From positions 1 through 64,000 of the forward strand of contig CAJKDY010000011.1 in the NCBI GenBank assembly GCA_905198835.1: DNA of 64,000 bases. Direction: 5' to 3'. The translations under genes were made by a program, and so were the position numbers. Positions 26,064 through 34,080 of this stretch are shown piece after piece. This DNA comes from an uncultured Eubacteriales bacterium (GTDB lineage Bacteria; Bacillota; Clostridia; Oscillospirales; Oscillospiraceae). The notes below the pieces were generated by a model, which saw only the letters and a list, made by a program, of their open reading frames with translations, made no database searches and had not been told where the DNA came from. Numbering within the stretch: position 1 is the first letter of the stretch; every line of letters starts with the position of its first letter.

Positions 26064-27335
26064 TTATCCCTGGTAGACGATCTGACCGTCTACAATGGTA
26101 TACTTGACCTTACCCTGGAGGGTATGCCCGGCAAAGGGCGTATTACGGGATTTGGAATAGAACTTCTCCGGGTCCACCGTCCAGGTCTCATTGGGGTCAA
26201 AGACAGTGACGTCGGCGGCGCTGCCGATGGCCAGCCGCCCCACCGGAGCCCGGAGAATGGCGGCGGGGTTCAGTGTCATTTTGCGCAAAATATCCGGCAG
26301 GGACAGCTTACCCGCATGGTAGAGATAGGTCAGCGTCACAGCCAGAGAGGTCTCCAGCCCCACCATACCGCTGGGAGCCTCCGTGAGGGGCCGGTCCTTT
26401 TCCTCGGGCGCGTGGGGCGCGTGGTCAGTGACGATGGCGTCGATGGTGCCGTCCTGCAAGCCCCGGATGACCCCCTCCACATCCGCCTTGGTCCGCAGCG
26501 GCGGGTTTACCCGGGCCAGGGAACCCTGGGCCAAGACCTCGTCCTCGGTCAGCGAGAAATACTGGGGGCAGGTCTCGCAGGTGATCTTCACGCCCCGGCG
26601 CTTATAGCGGCGGATGATGTCCACACTCTTGGCGGTGGACACATGGCAAATGTGGACCGCCGCGCCGGTCTCCTCGGCCAGCATGGCGTCCCGGCTCACC
26701 ATCAGCTCCTCGGCAATGGCGGGCCGGCCGGGGATGCCCAGGGCCCGGGACACCGGGCCTTCGTTGACGGCGTAGTTTTTCACCATGTCGGCGTCCTCGC
26801 AATGAGACAGGACGGCCATGCCGTGGCGGGCGGCCAGGATCAAGCCGTCACGCATGACGTTGGCGCTCTGGACAGGCACGCCGTCATCACTGAGGGCCAT
26901 CGCCCCCGCCTGGCGCAGAGCCTTGGAGTCGGTGAGGGTCTCCCCTGCCTCGCCCACGGTCAGCGCGGCGATGGGAAAGACCTTAGTCCCAGGACCCGCG
27001 GCCTTTTCCAGAATATAGCGGATAGTCTCCGGGCTGTCGGCCACCGGCTTAGTGTTGGGCATACAGGCAACCGCCGTGACGCCGCCGGCAGCGGCGGCGG
27101 CCCTGCCTGTCTCGATGGTCTCCTTATGGGTGAGGCCGGGGTCCCGGAGATGGACGTGCATATCCACAAGCCCGGCGCAGACTACAAGCCCCGCCAGGTC
27201 CAGCACCTGAGCATCCGGCTCACGGATGGTGCTGGCGATGAGGGCCACGCGGCCATCCTCCAGCAAAATATCCATGACGCCGCCAATGCCGCCGGCGGGA
27301 TCGATGAACCGCCCCTGCCTGAGCAAGAGCTTCAT
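26064..27335 (-). CDS. pyrC: Dihydroorotase
   Basis: A 423-residue class I dihydroorotase that cyclises carbamoyl aspartate. The zinc motif DMHVHLRDPG is near residue 60. Also present are ACMPNTKP, the metal His in VLSHCEDADM and HICHVSTAKS, and the catalytic Asp in VTDHAPHAPEEK. AAAGGAGG precedes the ATG. It is the first of four pyr genes, yet no PyrR-type attenuator or clear promoter is visible in the 48 bp before it. Confidence 0.95.
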   Translation of the reverse strand: MKLLLRQGRFIDPAGGIGGVMDILLEDGRVALIASTIREPDAQVLDLAGLVVCAGLVDMHVHLRDPGLTHKETIETGRAAAAAGGVTAVACMPNTKPVADSPETIRYILEKAAGPGTKVFPIAALTVGEAGETLTDSKALRQAGAMALSDDGVPVQSANVMRDGLILAARHGMAVLSHCEDADMVKNYAVNEGPVSRALGIPGRPAIAEELMVSRDAMLAEETGAAVHICHVSTAKSVDIIRRYKRRGVKITCETCPQYFSLTEDEVLAQGSLARVNPPLRTKADVEGVIRGLQDGTIDAIVTDHAPHAPEEKDRPLTEAPSGMVGLETSLAVTLTYLYHAGKLSLPDILRKMTLNPAAILRAPVGRLAIGSAADVTVFDPNETWTVDPEKFYSKSRNTPFAGHTLQGKVKYTIVDGQIVYQG

Positions 27336-27383
27336 GGGCGTGGCCTCCTTTCTTATAAGGGATCTACAATGTCAGCTCTGGTC

Positions 27384-29393
27384 CTAGGGCAAAAAGACGA
27401 CCGTATCAAGACAGGCGCAGACCGGCGCTTGCCGATCGTCCAGGGCAAAGAGCTTGACCTGGACCGGGGCTTGGGGCGAGCAGCTGAGTGTCAACTGCAT
27501 GTCCTGCTCCTCACAAGAAGCAACCGCGGTGCGCAGCAGTTTGGCGGTGCCATCCGTGGCAAAGCCGGCAGCGATCACCGTTTGGCTACCATTTTCCCGG
27601 CACCAGTCCCGGCTCAGCTCTACCGTGATCTTGCCACTGTCCGTATTACTGCGCACCTGGACCCCCGGCTCCAGAGTCTCCACAAACTCCACCTGCTCCC
27701 ATACGGCGTAGAGGTCGATGATCTCCCTGGTCTGCGTGGAGGGATGGGAGATGGTCTCCCCCGCCTTATAGCGAACCGTGTCCACATCAGCAGCCCGGGA
27801 CCACCCCCGGAAGACGCAGCCCTGGGGCGGGGTCATGGCGCTGTCATCCAAGGCGTAGACCGCCAGATCTCCGCCGGTAGGAGTCGTGTACTGAACCAGG
27901 ATCGTGCCGCCATCCCGGATCGTGCCGCCGTTGGGGTGATAGCGGGCATAGCTTCCGCCCTCACGGTAGTCGTAGAGCAGCTGCACGCGGTCCTTATCCG
28001 GCAGGATCACGTCTCCCCCTTCGTACCAGATCCCCCGCATGGTGTATGTGTCCAGGTCGATACGTGGGTCCACGGTATCGGACCAGCCTAACACATCTTT
28101 ATTATCATTATCCCCCTGAAGCTGCGTGGGCAAGGTCAGGGCGGTGCGCTGGCGGCGGTAGTGACTGCCGTCGTCCAGGGTACGGGAAAGGCTGTTGATC
28201 ACAATGTCCCCTGGGTCTACCATGAGCCACTCTGCGGACAAGGTCGTATTGGCCTCTGGTATATAGAGCTCATTCAATGCGACAAAGTCACCGTTCGACT
28301 CTCTCCAGCCTACCTGGGCATATTTGTCCCGCTGGAAAGTATAGTCCGACAGCCGATAGTACGACGGGTATTTTTGGGTATCGGAAAAATAGGTCTGACC
28401 GTTATACCTCCCACCGTTGCCGCTGAGCCGCAGGGTGTATTCATTCACTGTGACAGCAAGCTCCCGCCCCGCTTCGGTCAGAGTGGTATGCTTATTGTAG
28501 TACCAACTGACCCCGCTCTCTCTGCTTCGGATGGGAACTCCATCTTGAATATTGGAGCTTGAGGCCTCGCCGCCGGCGAAATAGCCCTCTATAACGCCAA
28601 GGGTACAGTTGTCGACAAAGAAAATACCATCGCCGCCCATATAGCCGGAAGCGCCCACCGCTACACAGTTGACGTCAATATAGACATAAGGAGATAAAAT
28701 GCCGCAGCCGCCCAAACCGTTTTTCGCCTGACCGCCAAGAGCTCCCACAATTGCTTGGTCGCCAATACCATAGAGCGACAAGCCTTGGGCGGAGCCAAGT
28801 CCCAAGCCAGCAACGTCAACGGCCGAGGTAAGGTCTCCGCCTAAGGCGTAGAGACCGCCTGTGATCCAGCAGGTCAAATAGCCGTTGGCGCCAATACCAC
28901 CCCCCGCTCCATCACGTCCGCTGCCCCCAACGACATCCAAAGTACTGCCTAGCTCCACATTGATCTCAAGTTCACCCTCTACCGCGATCCCATCCTGACC
29001 GTAAGAGGTGCCGTCCTTCCCCGTGACCTGGTTTTCCCCATAGGTGTAGATGACCAGGTCGCCGCTGGCGGCAATGCCTCCGCCCTGATAGCCGTCCAGG
29101 ACCAGGCAATGGTTGGCGGCGGTGTAGGCCCAGCCCGCACCGCTTCGGTCCTGGTCGGACTTGAATACCGTCGTTCCCACCTGGAGCCGATAGGGCTCTT
29201 CCGCGGACAGCTCCGCCTGCTCCTCCCCGCCCAGTGCCTCCATGTACTCCAGGCGCTTGGCCAAAAGGACTTCCTCCAGGCCCTGAGGGTCTGGCTCGGC
29301 AGTCTCAGCCGCAGTGGCGGGGAAAGCCACCGAAAGCATGAGCACCACTGCCAGATTTAAGCTGATGATCTTTCGTTTCCGCATTGTCAACAT
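27384..29393 (-). CDS. Secreted protein with InlB/Flg_new-type beta repeats
   Basis: A 669-residue exported protein I cannot name by function. A signal peptide ends near AFPATAAETAE. Residues about 80-260 are Gly-rich and beta-helix-like, with repeated short ordered segments (IAASGDLVIYTYGENQV, IAVEGELEINVELGSTL). The second half holds two or three repeats of the Listeria-Bacteroides (Flg_new) type, ending in W (SAEWLMVDPG, DLYAVWEQV). There is no visible LPXTG or SLH anchor. AAGGAG ten bases upstream supports the first ATG. It lies 23 bp after the O-antigen-ligase-like gene. Confidence 0.75.
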   Translation of the reverse strand: MLTMRKRKIISLNLAVVLMLSVAFPATAAETAEPDPQGLEEVLLAKRLEYMEALGGEEQAELSAEEPYRLQVGTTVFKSDQDRSGAGWAYTAANHCLVLDGYQGGGIAASGDLVIYTYGENQVTGKDGTSYGQDGIAVEGELEINVELGSTLDVVGGSGRDGAGGGIGANGYLTCWITGGLYALGGDLTSAVDVAGLGLGSAQGLSLYGIGDQAIVGALGGQAKNGLGGCGILSPYVYIDVNCVAVGASGYMGGDGIFFVDNCTLGVIEGYFAGGEASSSNIQDGVPIRSRESGVSWYYNKHTTLTEAGRELAVTVNEYTLRLSGNGGRYNGQTYFSDTQKYPSYYRLSDYTFQRDKYAQVGWRESNGDFVALNELYIPEANTTLSAEWLMVDPGDIVINSLSRTLDDGSHYRRQRTALTLPTQLQGDNDNKDVLGWSDTVDPRIDLDTYTMRGIWYEGGDVILPDKDRVQLLYDYREGGSYARYHPNGGTIRDGGTILVQYTTPTGGDLAVYALDDSAMTPPQGCVFRGWSRAADVDTVRYKAGETISHPSTQTREIIDLYAVWEQVEFVETLEPGVQVRSNTDSGKITVELSRDWCRENGSQTVIAAGFATDGTAKLLRTAVASCEEQDMQLTLSCSPQAPVQVKLFALDDRQAPVCACLDTVVFLP

Positions 29394-29416
29394 ACTCTAC
29401 ACTCTCCTTATGGCCT

Positions 29417-30766
29417 TCATTCTCCTTTGTCCTCTCTCCTGCCCGCACATAGGGCCATGCAGATCCAAAAGAGCGGCGTGGACGCCGGAGACGCGATCCC
29501 AAAAAACGCCTGGATCCCATAGCAGAAAGCACCGCCGCCACAGATAGCCGCCACATTGTCCCCCGGCGCCCGGCGCAGCCATGTCACCAGGGCCGACAAA
29601 AGGACAGCCAAATAGGCCACAAGTCCCAGCAGCCCTTGATTGACCAGGATATTCAGATATTCGTTGTGGGCGTCGTCTACCTGGGCGCGGATCACGGTGC
29701 CGGTGGTCTCGTTGAAGCGCTCAAAGCCAATGTCGGCACGCAGGCCCAGGGTATCCGGCCCGCCGCCAAGCAACGGCCTTTGGGATATGAGCTCCGCCGT
29801 CTTTCGCCAGATGTAGAGCCGGCTAGAGCCAAAGCTGTCGTCCCACTGTCCATGGAGCAAGGCCGAGGCCTCAGCGGGAAAGCCACCGATCTGATCCCCG
29901 ACGGCATACACCGTGAAGACTCCGACCACCAGCAGCGCCACCGCTAAGGCCAGCAAGAGCACTCTGCGCCGCTTCTCCCGGGCCAGGACCGCCGGAGTGA
30001 AAAGAACGCTGAGCAAAACGGCCACTACCCCGCCGGCTACAAACGCCCAGAACAGCACAGCTAAACACAGCGCCAAGGGGATCAGCAGAACAAACCGCCA
30101 GGGCGTTTTCAGGCGGAGGACCGAGATCCACAGCACCGGGATAGCAACGCACAGCACAGCGGAGAGAATGTCCACATTGCCGATGCTGCCAAGAAAGGTT
30201 CCAGCGTAGCGGAGGTTGGCGTCATAATAGGTCATGCCCGCCGGATATAGGCCGAGGGGGTTATATCCCAGCAACTGGGCAAGGCTCAAAAGGCAGTTCA
30301 AACTCACCGCGCCGGCCAGAAGCCACAAGAGCCACCGCCGGGGCGTATAGCCGCCGGAAAGCAGCAGAAAGCTCCAGCAATATAGGGTGATCGTGACAAA
30401 ACCGCCATAGCGGGCATTGCCCAGAAAGGCCACATTGAGGTGTGCTGAGGTGAGGGTGGAGACCAGCGCGGCACACCAGTAGAGGAAAACCGCCCTTTGG
30501 GTCATATTCCATTTCTTCCAGCACTCCAAGGGGCTCAGGCATTTGCGTCCACCGATCAAGCAAAGCTCCAACCGGCCCAGCACAGACACCAACACAAAGG
30601 CCCCTGTAAGCGAGAAAAAGAGGAGGGCCTTGCTTTGGCTAATATGCTCATAGCCGCTGCCGGTGTACAGCAGCCACGCAGTGGCCATACAGGCCAGGTA
30701 AAGCTCCGTCCATTTCTGGAAAAATGAGGTGGGCTCCTGCGTTTTCCCTTTCGATTGGAGCTTCAC
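29417..30766 (-). CDS. O-antigen ligase / Wzy-type membrane protein
   Basis: A 449-residue protein with about eleven or twelve hydrophobic spans. The Wzy_C-type signature lies in the long loop near residues 340-380: LLGGGPDTLGLRADIGFE, and the DDAHNEYLN motif that is a hallmark of O-antigen ligase/polymerase proteins. In Gram-positives such proteins polymerise or attach surface glycans. No glycosyltransferase cluster is nearby, so the substrate is open. The start is GTG at 30766, with AAAGGAGG upstream. Confidence 0.85.
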   Translation of the reverse strand: MKLQSKGKTQEPTSFFQKWTELYLACMATAWLLYTGSGYEHISQSKALLFFSLTGAFVLVSVLGRLELCLIGGRKCLSPLECWKKWNMTQRAVFLYWCAALVSTLTSAHLNVAFLGNARYGGFVTITLYCWSFLLLSGGYTPRRWLLWLLAGAVSLNCLLSLAQLLGYNPLGLYPAGMTYYDANLRYAGTFLGSIGNVDILSAVLCVAIPVLWISVLRLKTPWRFVLLIPLALCLAVLFWAFVAGGVVAVLLSVLFTPAVLAREKRRRVLLLALAVALLVVGVFTVYAVGDQIGGFPAEASALLHGQWDDSFGSSRLYIWRKTAELISQRPLLGGGPDTLGLRADIGFERFNETTGTVIRAQVDDAHNEYLNILVNQGLLGLVAYLAVLLSALVTWLRRAPGDNVAAICGGGAFCYGIQAFFGIASPASTPLFWICMALCAGRREDKGE

Positions 30767-30807
30767 ACCCGTGGCCTCCTTTCCTCTGGCGTTCGCATAC
30801 TGTTTTT

Positions 30808-30836
30808 ATTATACAGAAATTGACGGCAATGCGCAA
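30808..30836 (-). promoter_or_regulatory. Promoter of the O-antigen-ligase-like gene
   Basis: On the minus strand TTGCGC (30836-30831), 17 bp, TATAAT (30813-30808), about 42 bp before the GTG. It is the nearest clear promoter upstream of the pyr genes too. Confidence 0.65.
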
Positions 30837-30888
30837 TGGATTTTTTGTGAATTCGGGTCATACTAACAAAGGCAAAGGAGGGATACCC

Positions 30889-31068
30889 ATGACATCGCAT
30901 CCGTTTTTGAAGGGCATTGGCCTGGGAATGGCGGCTGGGGCCGCAGTAGGGGCGACCATGATGAAAAACGAGAAAAACATCAAGCACGCCGCCCACAAGG
31001 CCGTCAAGCAGGTCGGCCGCATGGCTGAGGACGCCGCCGACACCGTGGCCAGCAAGCTGCCCCGGTAA
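30889..31068 (+). CDS. Small YtxH-like protein, unknown function
   Basis: A 59-residue protein. A Gly/Ala-rich hydrophobic stretch near the N-terminus (GIGLGMAAGAAVGATMM) is followed by an amphipathic Lys/Ala helix (KHAAHKAVKQVGRMAEDAAD). This layout is shared by YtxH-type and small-acid-soluble-like envelope proteins, but the match is not specific. AAAGGAGGG lies before the ATG. It stands alone, with a strong terminator at its stop. A CATACTA box upstream (30859-30865) resembles a forespore sigma -10. Confidence 0.65.
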   Translation: MTSHPFLKGIGLGMAAGAAVGATMMKNEKNIKHAAHKAVKQVGRMAEDAADTVASKLPR

Positions 31069-31078
31069 GAAAGCACCA

Positions 31079-31113
31079 AAAAAGAAGGACACCCGATGGG
31101 TGTCCTTCTTTTT
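31079..31113. terminator. Terminator shared by small ORF and tRNA-Leu(CAG)
   Basis: A perfect stem (AAAAAAGAAGGACACCC with GGGTGTCCTTCTTTTTT) and a three-base loop, A/T-flanked on both sides, so it can end transcripts from both directions. Confidence 0.9.
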
Positions 31114-31200
31114 TGGTGCGCGAGGCGGGAGTCGAACCCGCACGTCCTTGCGAACACTGGCACCTGAAGCCAGCGAGTCTACCAATTCCACCACTCGCGC
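31114..31200 (-). tRNA. tRNA-Leu (CAG)
   Basis: A class II tRNA. The acceptor stem GCGCGAG pairs with CTCGCGC, then discriminator A and encoded CCA. The anticodon loop is TTCAGGT, giving anticodon CAG. There is a long variable arm (TGTTCGCAAGGACGT), as in leucine tRNAs, and the T-loop GGTTCGACTCC. Confidence 0.95.
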
Positions 31201-31240
31201 AAAGCCTTGCGCAAAGCGTTTATCGCTTAGCGCAAGCATT

Positions 31241-31269
31241 ATATTACCATGTTGAAGCAGGACTGTCAA
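31241..31269 (-). promoter_or_regulatory. tRNA-Leu(CAG) promoter
   Basis: On the minus strand TTGACA (31269-31264), 17 bp, TAATAT (31246-31241), about 40 bp before the tRNA 5' end. Confidence 0.65.
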
Positions 31270-31311
31270 CACTTTTTTTCGCCTCGCCGGGAAAAAGTTT
31301 GAAAAAACCGC

Positions 31312-31340
31312 TTGCATTTCCCAGGGAAGTGTGCTAACAT
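31312..31340 (+). promoter_or_regulatory. tRNA-Arg promoter
   Basis: TTGCAT (31312-31317), 17 bp, TAACAT (31335-31340), 27 bp before the tRNA. Confidence 0.6.
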
Positions 31341-31367
31341 ATACAAGCTGTCAATAAGGCAGTGTAT

Positions 31368-31444
31368 GCGGCTGTAGCTCAGCTGGATAGAGTGACTGGC
31401 TACGAACCAGTAGGTCGGGGGTTCGAATCCCTTCAGCCGTACCA
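31368..31444 (+). tRNA. tRNA-Arg (ACG)
   Basis: The acceptor stem GCGGCTG pairs with CAGCCGT (one G-U), and CCA is encoded. The anticodon loop CTACGAA gives ACG, read as inosine-CG after deamination. The T-arm is GGGGGTTCGAATCCC. A terminator hairpin starts at its last base. Confidence 0.95.
31427..31442 (+). repeat. Direct repeat copy 1: tRNA-Arg 3' end
   Basis: ATCCCTTCAGCCGTAC, the T-arm and acceptor end of the intact tRNA-Arg. It matches 15 of 16 bases with a copy at 31569-31584. Confidence 0.6.
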
Positions 31445-31480
31445 AAATGAGGTCACATCTCAGGATGTGACCTCATTTTG
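31444..31480 (+). terminator. tRNA-Arg terminator
   Basis: A 16-bp perfect stem: AAAATGAGGTCACATC pairs with GATGTGACCTCATTTT. The T-run is the T4 of its 3' arm. Confidence 0.85.
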
Positions 31481-31527
31481 ATTTACGGATGAGCGATGAG
31501 AAAAGGGCGGCGCGCCGCTAGAAGCGC

Positions 31528-31556
31528 AAAAAAATGTGCCAGTGGCACGTTTTTTA
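31528..31556 (+). terminator. Second terminator-like hairpin in the tRNA-Arg/ybaB gap
   Basis: A7 - TGTGCCAGTGGCACG - T6: a short GC stem flanked by complementary A and T runs, typical of an intrinsic terminator. No gene is seen between it and the tRNA terminator, so it may be left over from a lost sequence. Confidence 0.5.
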
Positions 31557-31568
31557 GCCCGCGGGAGG

Positions 31569-31584
31569 ATCCCTTCAGCCATAC
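31569..31584 (+). repeat. Direct repeat copy 2: tRNA-Arg 3'-end remnant
   Basis: ATCCCTTCAGCCATAC repeats the tRNA-Arg 3' end with one change, 142 bp downstream. No tRNA body precedes it. It could be an old attachment-site scar or the relic of a tandem tRNA copy. Confidence 0.5.
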
Positions 31585-31588
31585 TATG

Positions 31589-31624
31589 AAAAAAAGAGGC
31601 GCCCAAATAGGGCGTCTCTTTTTA
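31589..31624 (-). terminator. dnaX-ybaB terminator
   Basis: On the minus strand AAAAAGAGACGCCC pairs with GGGCGCCTCTTTTT (one wobble), followed by a T7 run, 13 bp past the ybaB stop. Confidence 0.85.
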
Positions 31625-31636
31625 CCTTAAAGCGTT

Positions 31637-31984
31637 TCAGAACGGCAAATTCAGCCCGCCGGTGAGGCGCTGCATACTCTCGGCGGCGGCGGAATCGGCG
31701 GCCCGGAGGGCCTCGTTGACGGCGGCGATGATCAGGTCCTGGAGCATCTCCACATCCTCAGGGTCCACCGCTTCGGGGTCGATGGTGAGCTCGCTGAGCT
31801 CCTTTTTGCCCGAGACCACGGCGGTGACTACGCCGCCGCCGGCGGCGGCAGTGTAGGTGGCGTGTTCCAGCTCCTCTTGCATCTTCTGCATATCCTCTTG
31901 CATCTTCTGGGCCTTTTTGATCATATTCATGTTGATGCCGCCGCCCATGCCGCCCATACCGCGGCTGTTGAATCCCTTGGCCAT
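31637..31984 (-). CDS. ybaB: YbaB/EbfC nucleoid-associated protein
   Basis: A 115-residue DNA-binding dimer of the YbaB/EbfC family. A Gly/Met-rich N-terminus (GMGGMGGGINMNMIKKAQKM) leads to the family core: QEELEHATYTAAAGGGVVTA, then SELTIDPEAVDPEDVEMLQD and an Ala-rich helix. The ATG at 31984 is chosen as the family-like start. It follows dnaX by 34 bp, as in most bacteria. The recR gene that normally comes next is absent: a terminator and tRNAs follow. Confidence 0.93.
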   Translation of the reverse strand: MAKGFNSRGMGGMGGGINMNMIKKAQKMQEDMQKMQEELEHATYTAAAGGGVVTAVVSGKKELSELTIDPEAVDPEDVEMLQDLIIAAVNEALRAADSAAAESMQRLTGGLNLPF

Positions 31985-32018
31985 TGGTGATCCAGCTCCC
32001 TTCAAACTGATGTTGTGT

Positions 32019-33683
32019 TTATTCCCACTGCCGGCCCATGGCCAGCAGATCGTCCATCGTACCCACCGTGGGCGTCGGCGCGGAGACGCTCACCCGAATA
32101 GGCCGACCCAGGCGGCCCTGGGCGGCCTGGGCGATCGCGTCCAACACCTCAGGCTTGTCGATCATCGCCTTGGTGACGCTGACCTTGGCCTCCAGGGTCA
32201 GCTCGTCCCCGTACAAAACGCCGGTGGCCATGGCCGGATTGGACACAAAGGGCCACACCGCCGGAGACAGCAAGGGCTTCAACCCCGGCAGCAGCGCAGG
32301 CCAGAAATCCCGATCCCCTCCCCCGCTCTGGGCGGTAGCAGACGGCTGAGGCGTCGGGACGGAAGGCGCCACGCCAACAGGCTCCGGCGGCTCCACATCG
32401 TCCGGAGCCGGCGCGTCGGCGTCGTCCCAAGGCGGCGGCGCATCCTCCGACTCCGCGGGTGGAACAGCGGATGGCGCGGGCTTTGCAGGTGCGGGCTGCT
32501 TTTCGGGAGCGCTCTGGGCCTGGCTGGGCCGGACGGGCGGATAGGCCATCATGGTCTCCAGCTGGGCCACCCGGGCCGACAATCCCAGCGCGCTGCCGTC
32601 CAGGCTGGGGTCCCCCAGGCGGATGAGGCAGAGCTCGGCGTCGGTCCGCTGGTTGCCGCTGCGGGCCAGGTCTCCCACAGTCTGTTGCAGCACTGTCAGC
32701 ATCTGAATAAGCCGGGGCGCGGTCAAAAGCTCGGAAAGGCCCCGCATGGTGGCATCGTCATAGCCGCCGGTGAGCAGCGCGGCACCGCCCTGGGGCGCGG
32801 TCTTGCGGATGAGCAGATCCCGGCACAGGCTGGACAGCTCGCCCAGCATGGTCTTGATATCCTTGCCGGCGGTGTAGAGTCGGGCAAGGTCCTGCAGGGC
32901 GGCGGCGGTGTCTCCCTTGGCCAGAGCGGTGAGCATTTGGGCCGTCTCCAGATTGCCCGCCATGCCCAGGGAAGCAATGATGGCGGCTTCGTCAATGGCC
33001 CCGCCCTGACCCCGGCACTGATCCAGCAAACTCAGCGCGTCCCGCATGCCGCCGTCAGCCAGGCGGGAGAGAAGGTCAGCGCCCTCGCTGGTCAGCTCAA
33101 TGCCCTCTTGCCCAGCTACATAGGTCAACCGCGCGGCAATGTCGCCGGGCAGGATGCGCTTAAAGGCAAACTGCTGGCAACGGGACTTAATGGTGGGCAG
33201 GACCTTATGGACCTCGGTGGTGGCCAGGATAAACATGAGATGCTCCGGCGGCTCCTCCAGTATCTTCAAAAGGGCGTTGAAGGCGGCGTTGGAGAGCATA
33301 TGGACCTCGTCGATAATGTAGACCCGCTTTTTCACGCTGCCGGGGGTATACACCGCCTCGTCCCGCAGGGCACGGACATAGTCCACACTGTTGTTGGAGG
33401 CAGCGTCCAGCTCCAGAACGTCCAAGATCGCGCCGCTGTCCAGACCCTTGCAGGCGGCGCACTGGTTGCAGGGATCGCCGTTCACCGGGCGCTCGCAGTT
33501 CACCGCCTTGGCCAGAATTTTGGCACAGGTGGTCTTGCCAGTGCCGCGGGTGCCGGTAAATAAATAGGCGTGGCTCAGGCGATTTTCCGCCACCTGGCGA
33601 CGGAGGGTGTCGGTGATGTGGGCCTGACCCACCACGTCGGTAAAGGTCTTGGGACGGTATTTGCGGTATAGAGCCTGGTACAT
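32019..33683 (-). CDS. dnaX: DNA polymerase III tau/gamma subunit
   Basis: A 554-residue clamp-loader ATPase. It has the N-terminal YQALYRKYRPKTFTDVVGQ, the P-loop GTRGTGKTTCAK near 44-55, a four-cysteine zinc module (C..P.NGDPCNQCAAC), and DEVHMLSNAAFNALLKILEE. The linker (about 385-450) is rich in Pro/Ala/Asp (SAPEKQPAPAKPAP, PPAESEDAPPP). GGAGGTGA precedes the ATG at 33683. I see no slippery A-run that would make a shorter gamma form. It lies just downstream of the SRP RNA, as in Bacillus. Confidence 0.95.
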   Translation of the reverse strand: MYQALYRKYRPKTFTDVVGQAHITDTLRRQVAENRLSHAYLFTGTRGTGKTTCAKILAKAVNCERPVNGDPCNQCAACKGLDSGAILDVLELDAASNNSVDYVRALRDEAVYTPGSVKKRVYIIDEVHMLSNAAFNALLKILEEPPEHLMFILATTEVHKVLPTIKSRCQQFAFKRILPGDIAARLTYVAGQEGIELTSEGADLLSRLADGGMRDALSLLDQCRGQGGAIDEAAIIASLGMAGNLETAQMLTALAKGDTAAALQDLARLYTAGKDIKTMLGELSSLCRDLLIRKTAPQGGAALLTGGYDDATMRGLSELLTAPRLIQMLTVLQQTVGDLARSGNQRTDAELCLIRLGDPSLDGSALGLSARVAQLETMMAYPPVRPSQAQSAPEKQPAPAKPAPSAVPPAESEDAPPPWDDADAPAPDDVEPPEPVGVAPSVPTPQPSATAQSGGGDRDFWPALLPGLKPLLSPAVWPFVSNPAMATGVLYGDELTLEAKVSVTKAMIDKPEVLDAIAQAAQGRLGRPIRVSVSAPTPTVGTMDDLLAMGRQWE

Positions 33684-33721
33684 CACGTCACCTCCACAAC
33701 GATCATTCTCCTCGCTTGGTC

Positions 33722-33747
33722 GAAAAGCCCTGCCCATGGCAGGGCCA
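33722..33747 (-). terminator. SRP RNA terminator
   Basis: On the minus strand GCCCTGCC-ATG-GGCAGGGC followed by TTTTC, between the SRP RNA and dnaX. Strong upstream transcription would mostly stop here before dnaX. Confidence 0.75.
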
Positions 33748-33769
33748 GTATAAAAATGCGCCCAGGAGT

Positions 33770-34072
33770 AGAGCACGGCCGCACACCGGCCTTTGAAGCC
33801 ACCTCTATGTCCGTTACCCTCACAGCCAACTCAGGTCCGGCGCCCCCACGGCACAAGCGGTGGACCGCTTAGTGCTGCTTGGTTCCCCACCTGACACGGT
33901 TCACGGCTCCGCCTTGCGCGGGACCGGTCCATCATCGCCGCTTATGAGGGTCAGACGACACAGAAATGGTCCGGGGGCCGGGATTCATCCCTGCTGTAGC
34001 GGGTTGCAGGTACAGGGCACCGCTAACTCCCCGACTAGTGCGGCCTTGCTCCGCCACCGGGCGGGTCAAGAC
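33770..34072 (-). ncRNA. ffs: Signal recognition particle RNA, large (Bacillus-type)
   Basis: RNA scaffold of the SRP, binding Ffh for co-translational membrane targeting. The conserved helix 8 tip is seen on the minus strand as GTCAGGTGGGGAACCAAGCAGC: a GGAA tetraloop closed by TGG/CCA, with the flanking AGCAGC asymmetric loop. The 5' Alu-type segment GGGGAGTTAGCGGTGCCC matches large Gram-positive SRP RNAs. The ends close by GGCCGCAC (34046-34039) with GTGCGGCC (33784-33777). The exact 5' and 3' ends are estimated. Confidence 0.92.
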
Positions 34073-34080
34073 TTTAAGTA

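Noticed and set aside
25932..28091. A 719-codon open frame on the plus strand
   Set aside because: It lies antisense to pyrC and to the secreted-protein gene, whose products are clear or have a signal peptide. Its translation is His/Gly/Arg-rich low-information sequence, as expected of the reverse strand of GC-rich genes.
31857..33563. A 568-codon open frame antisense to dnaX
   Set aside because: It is the reverse complement of dnaX codons, with no family motifs and no ribosome site.
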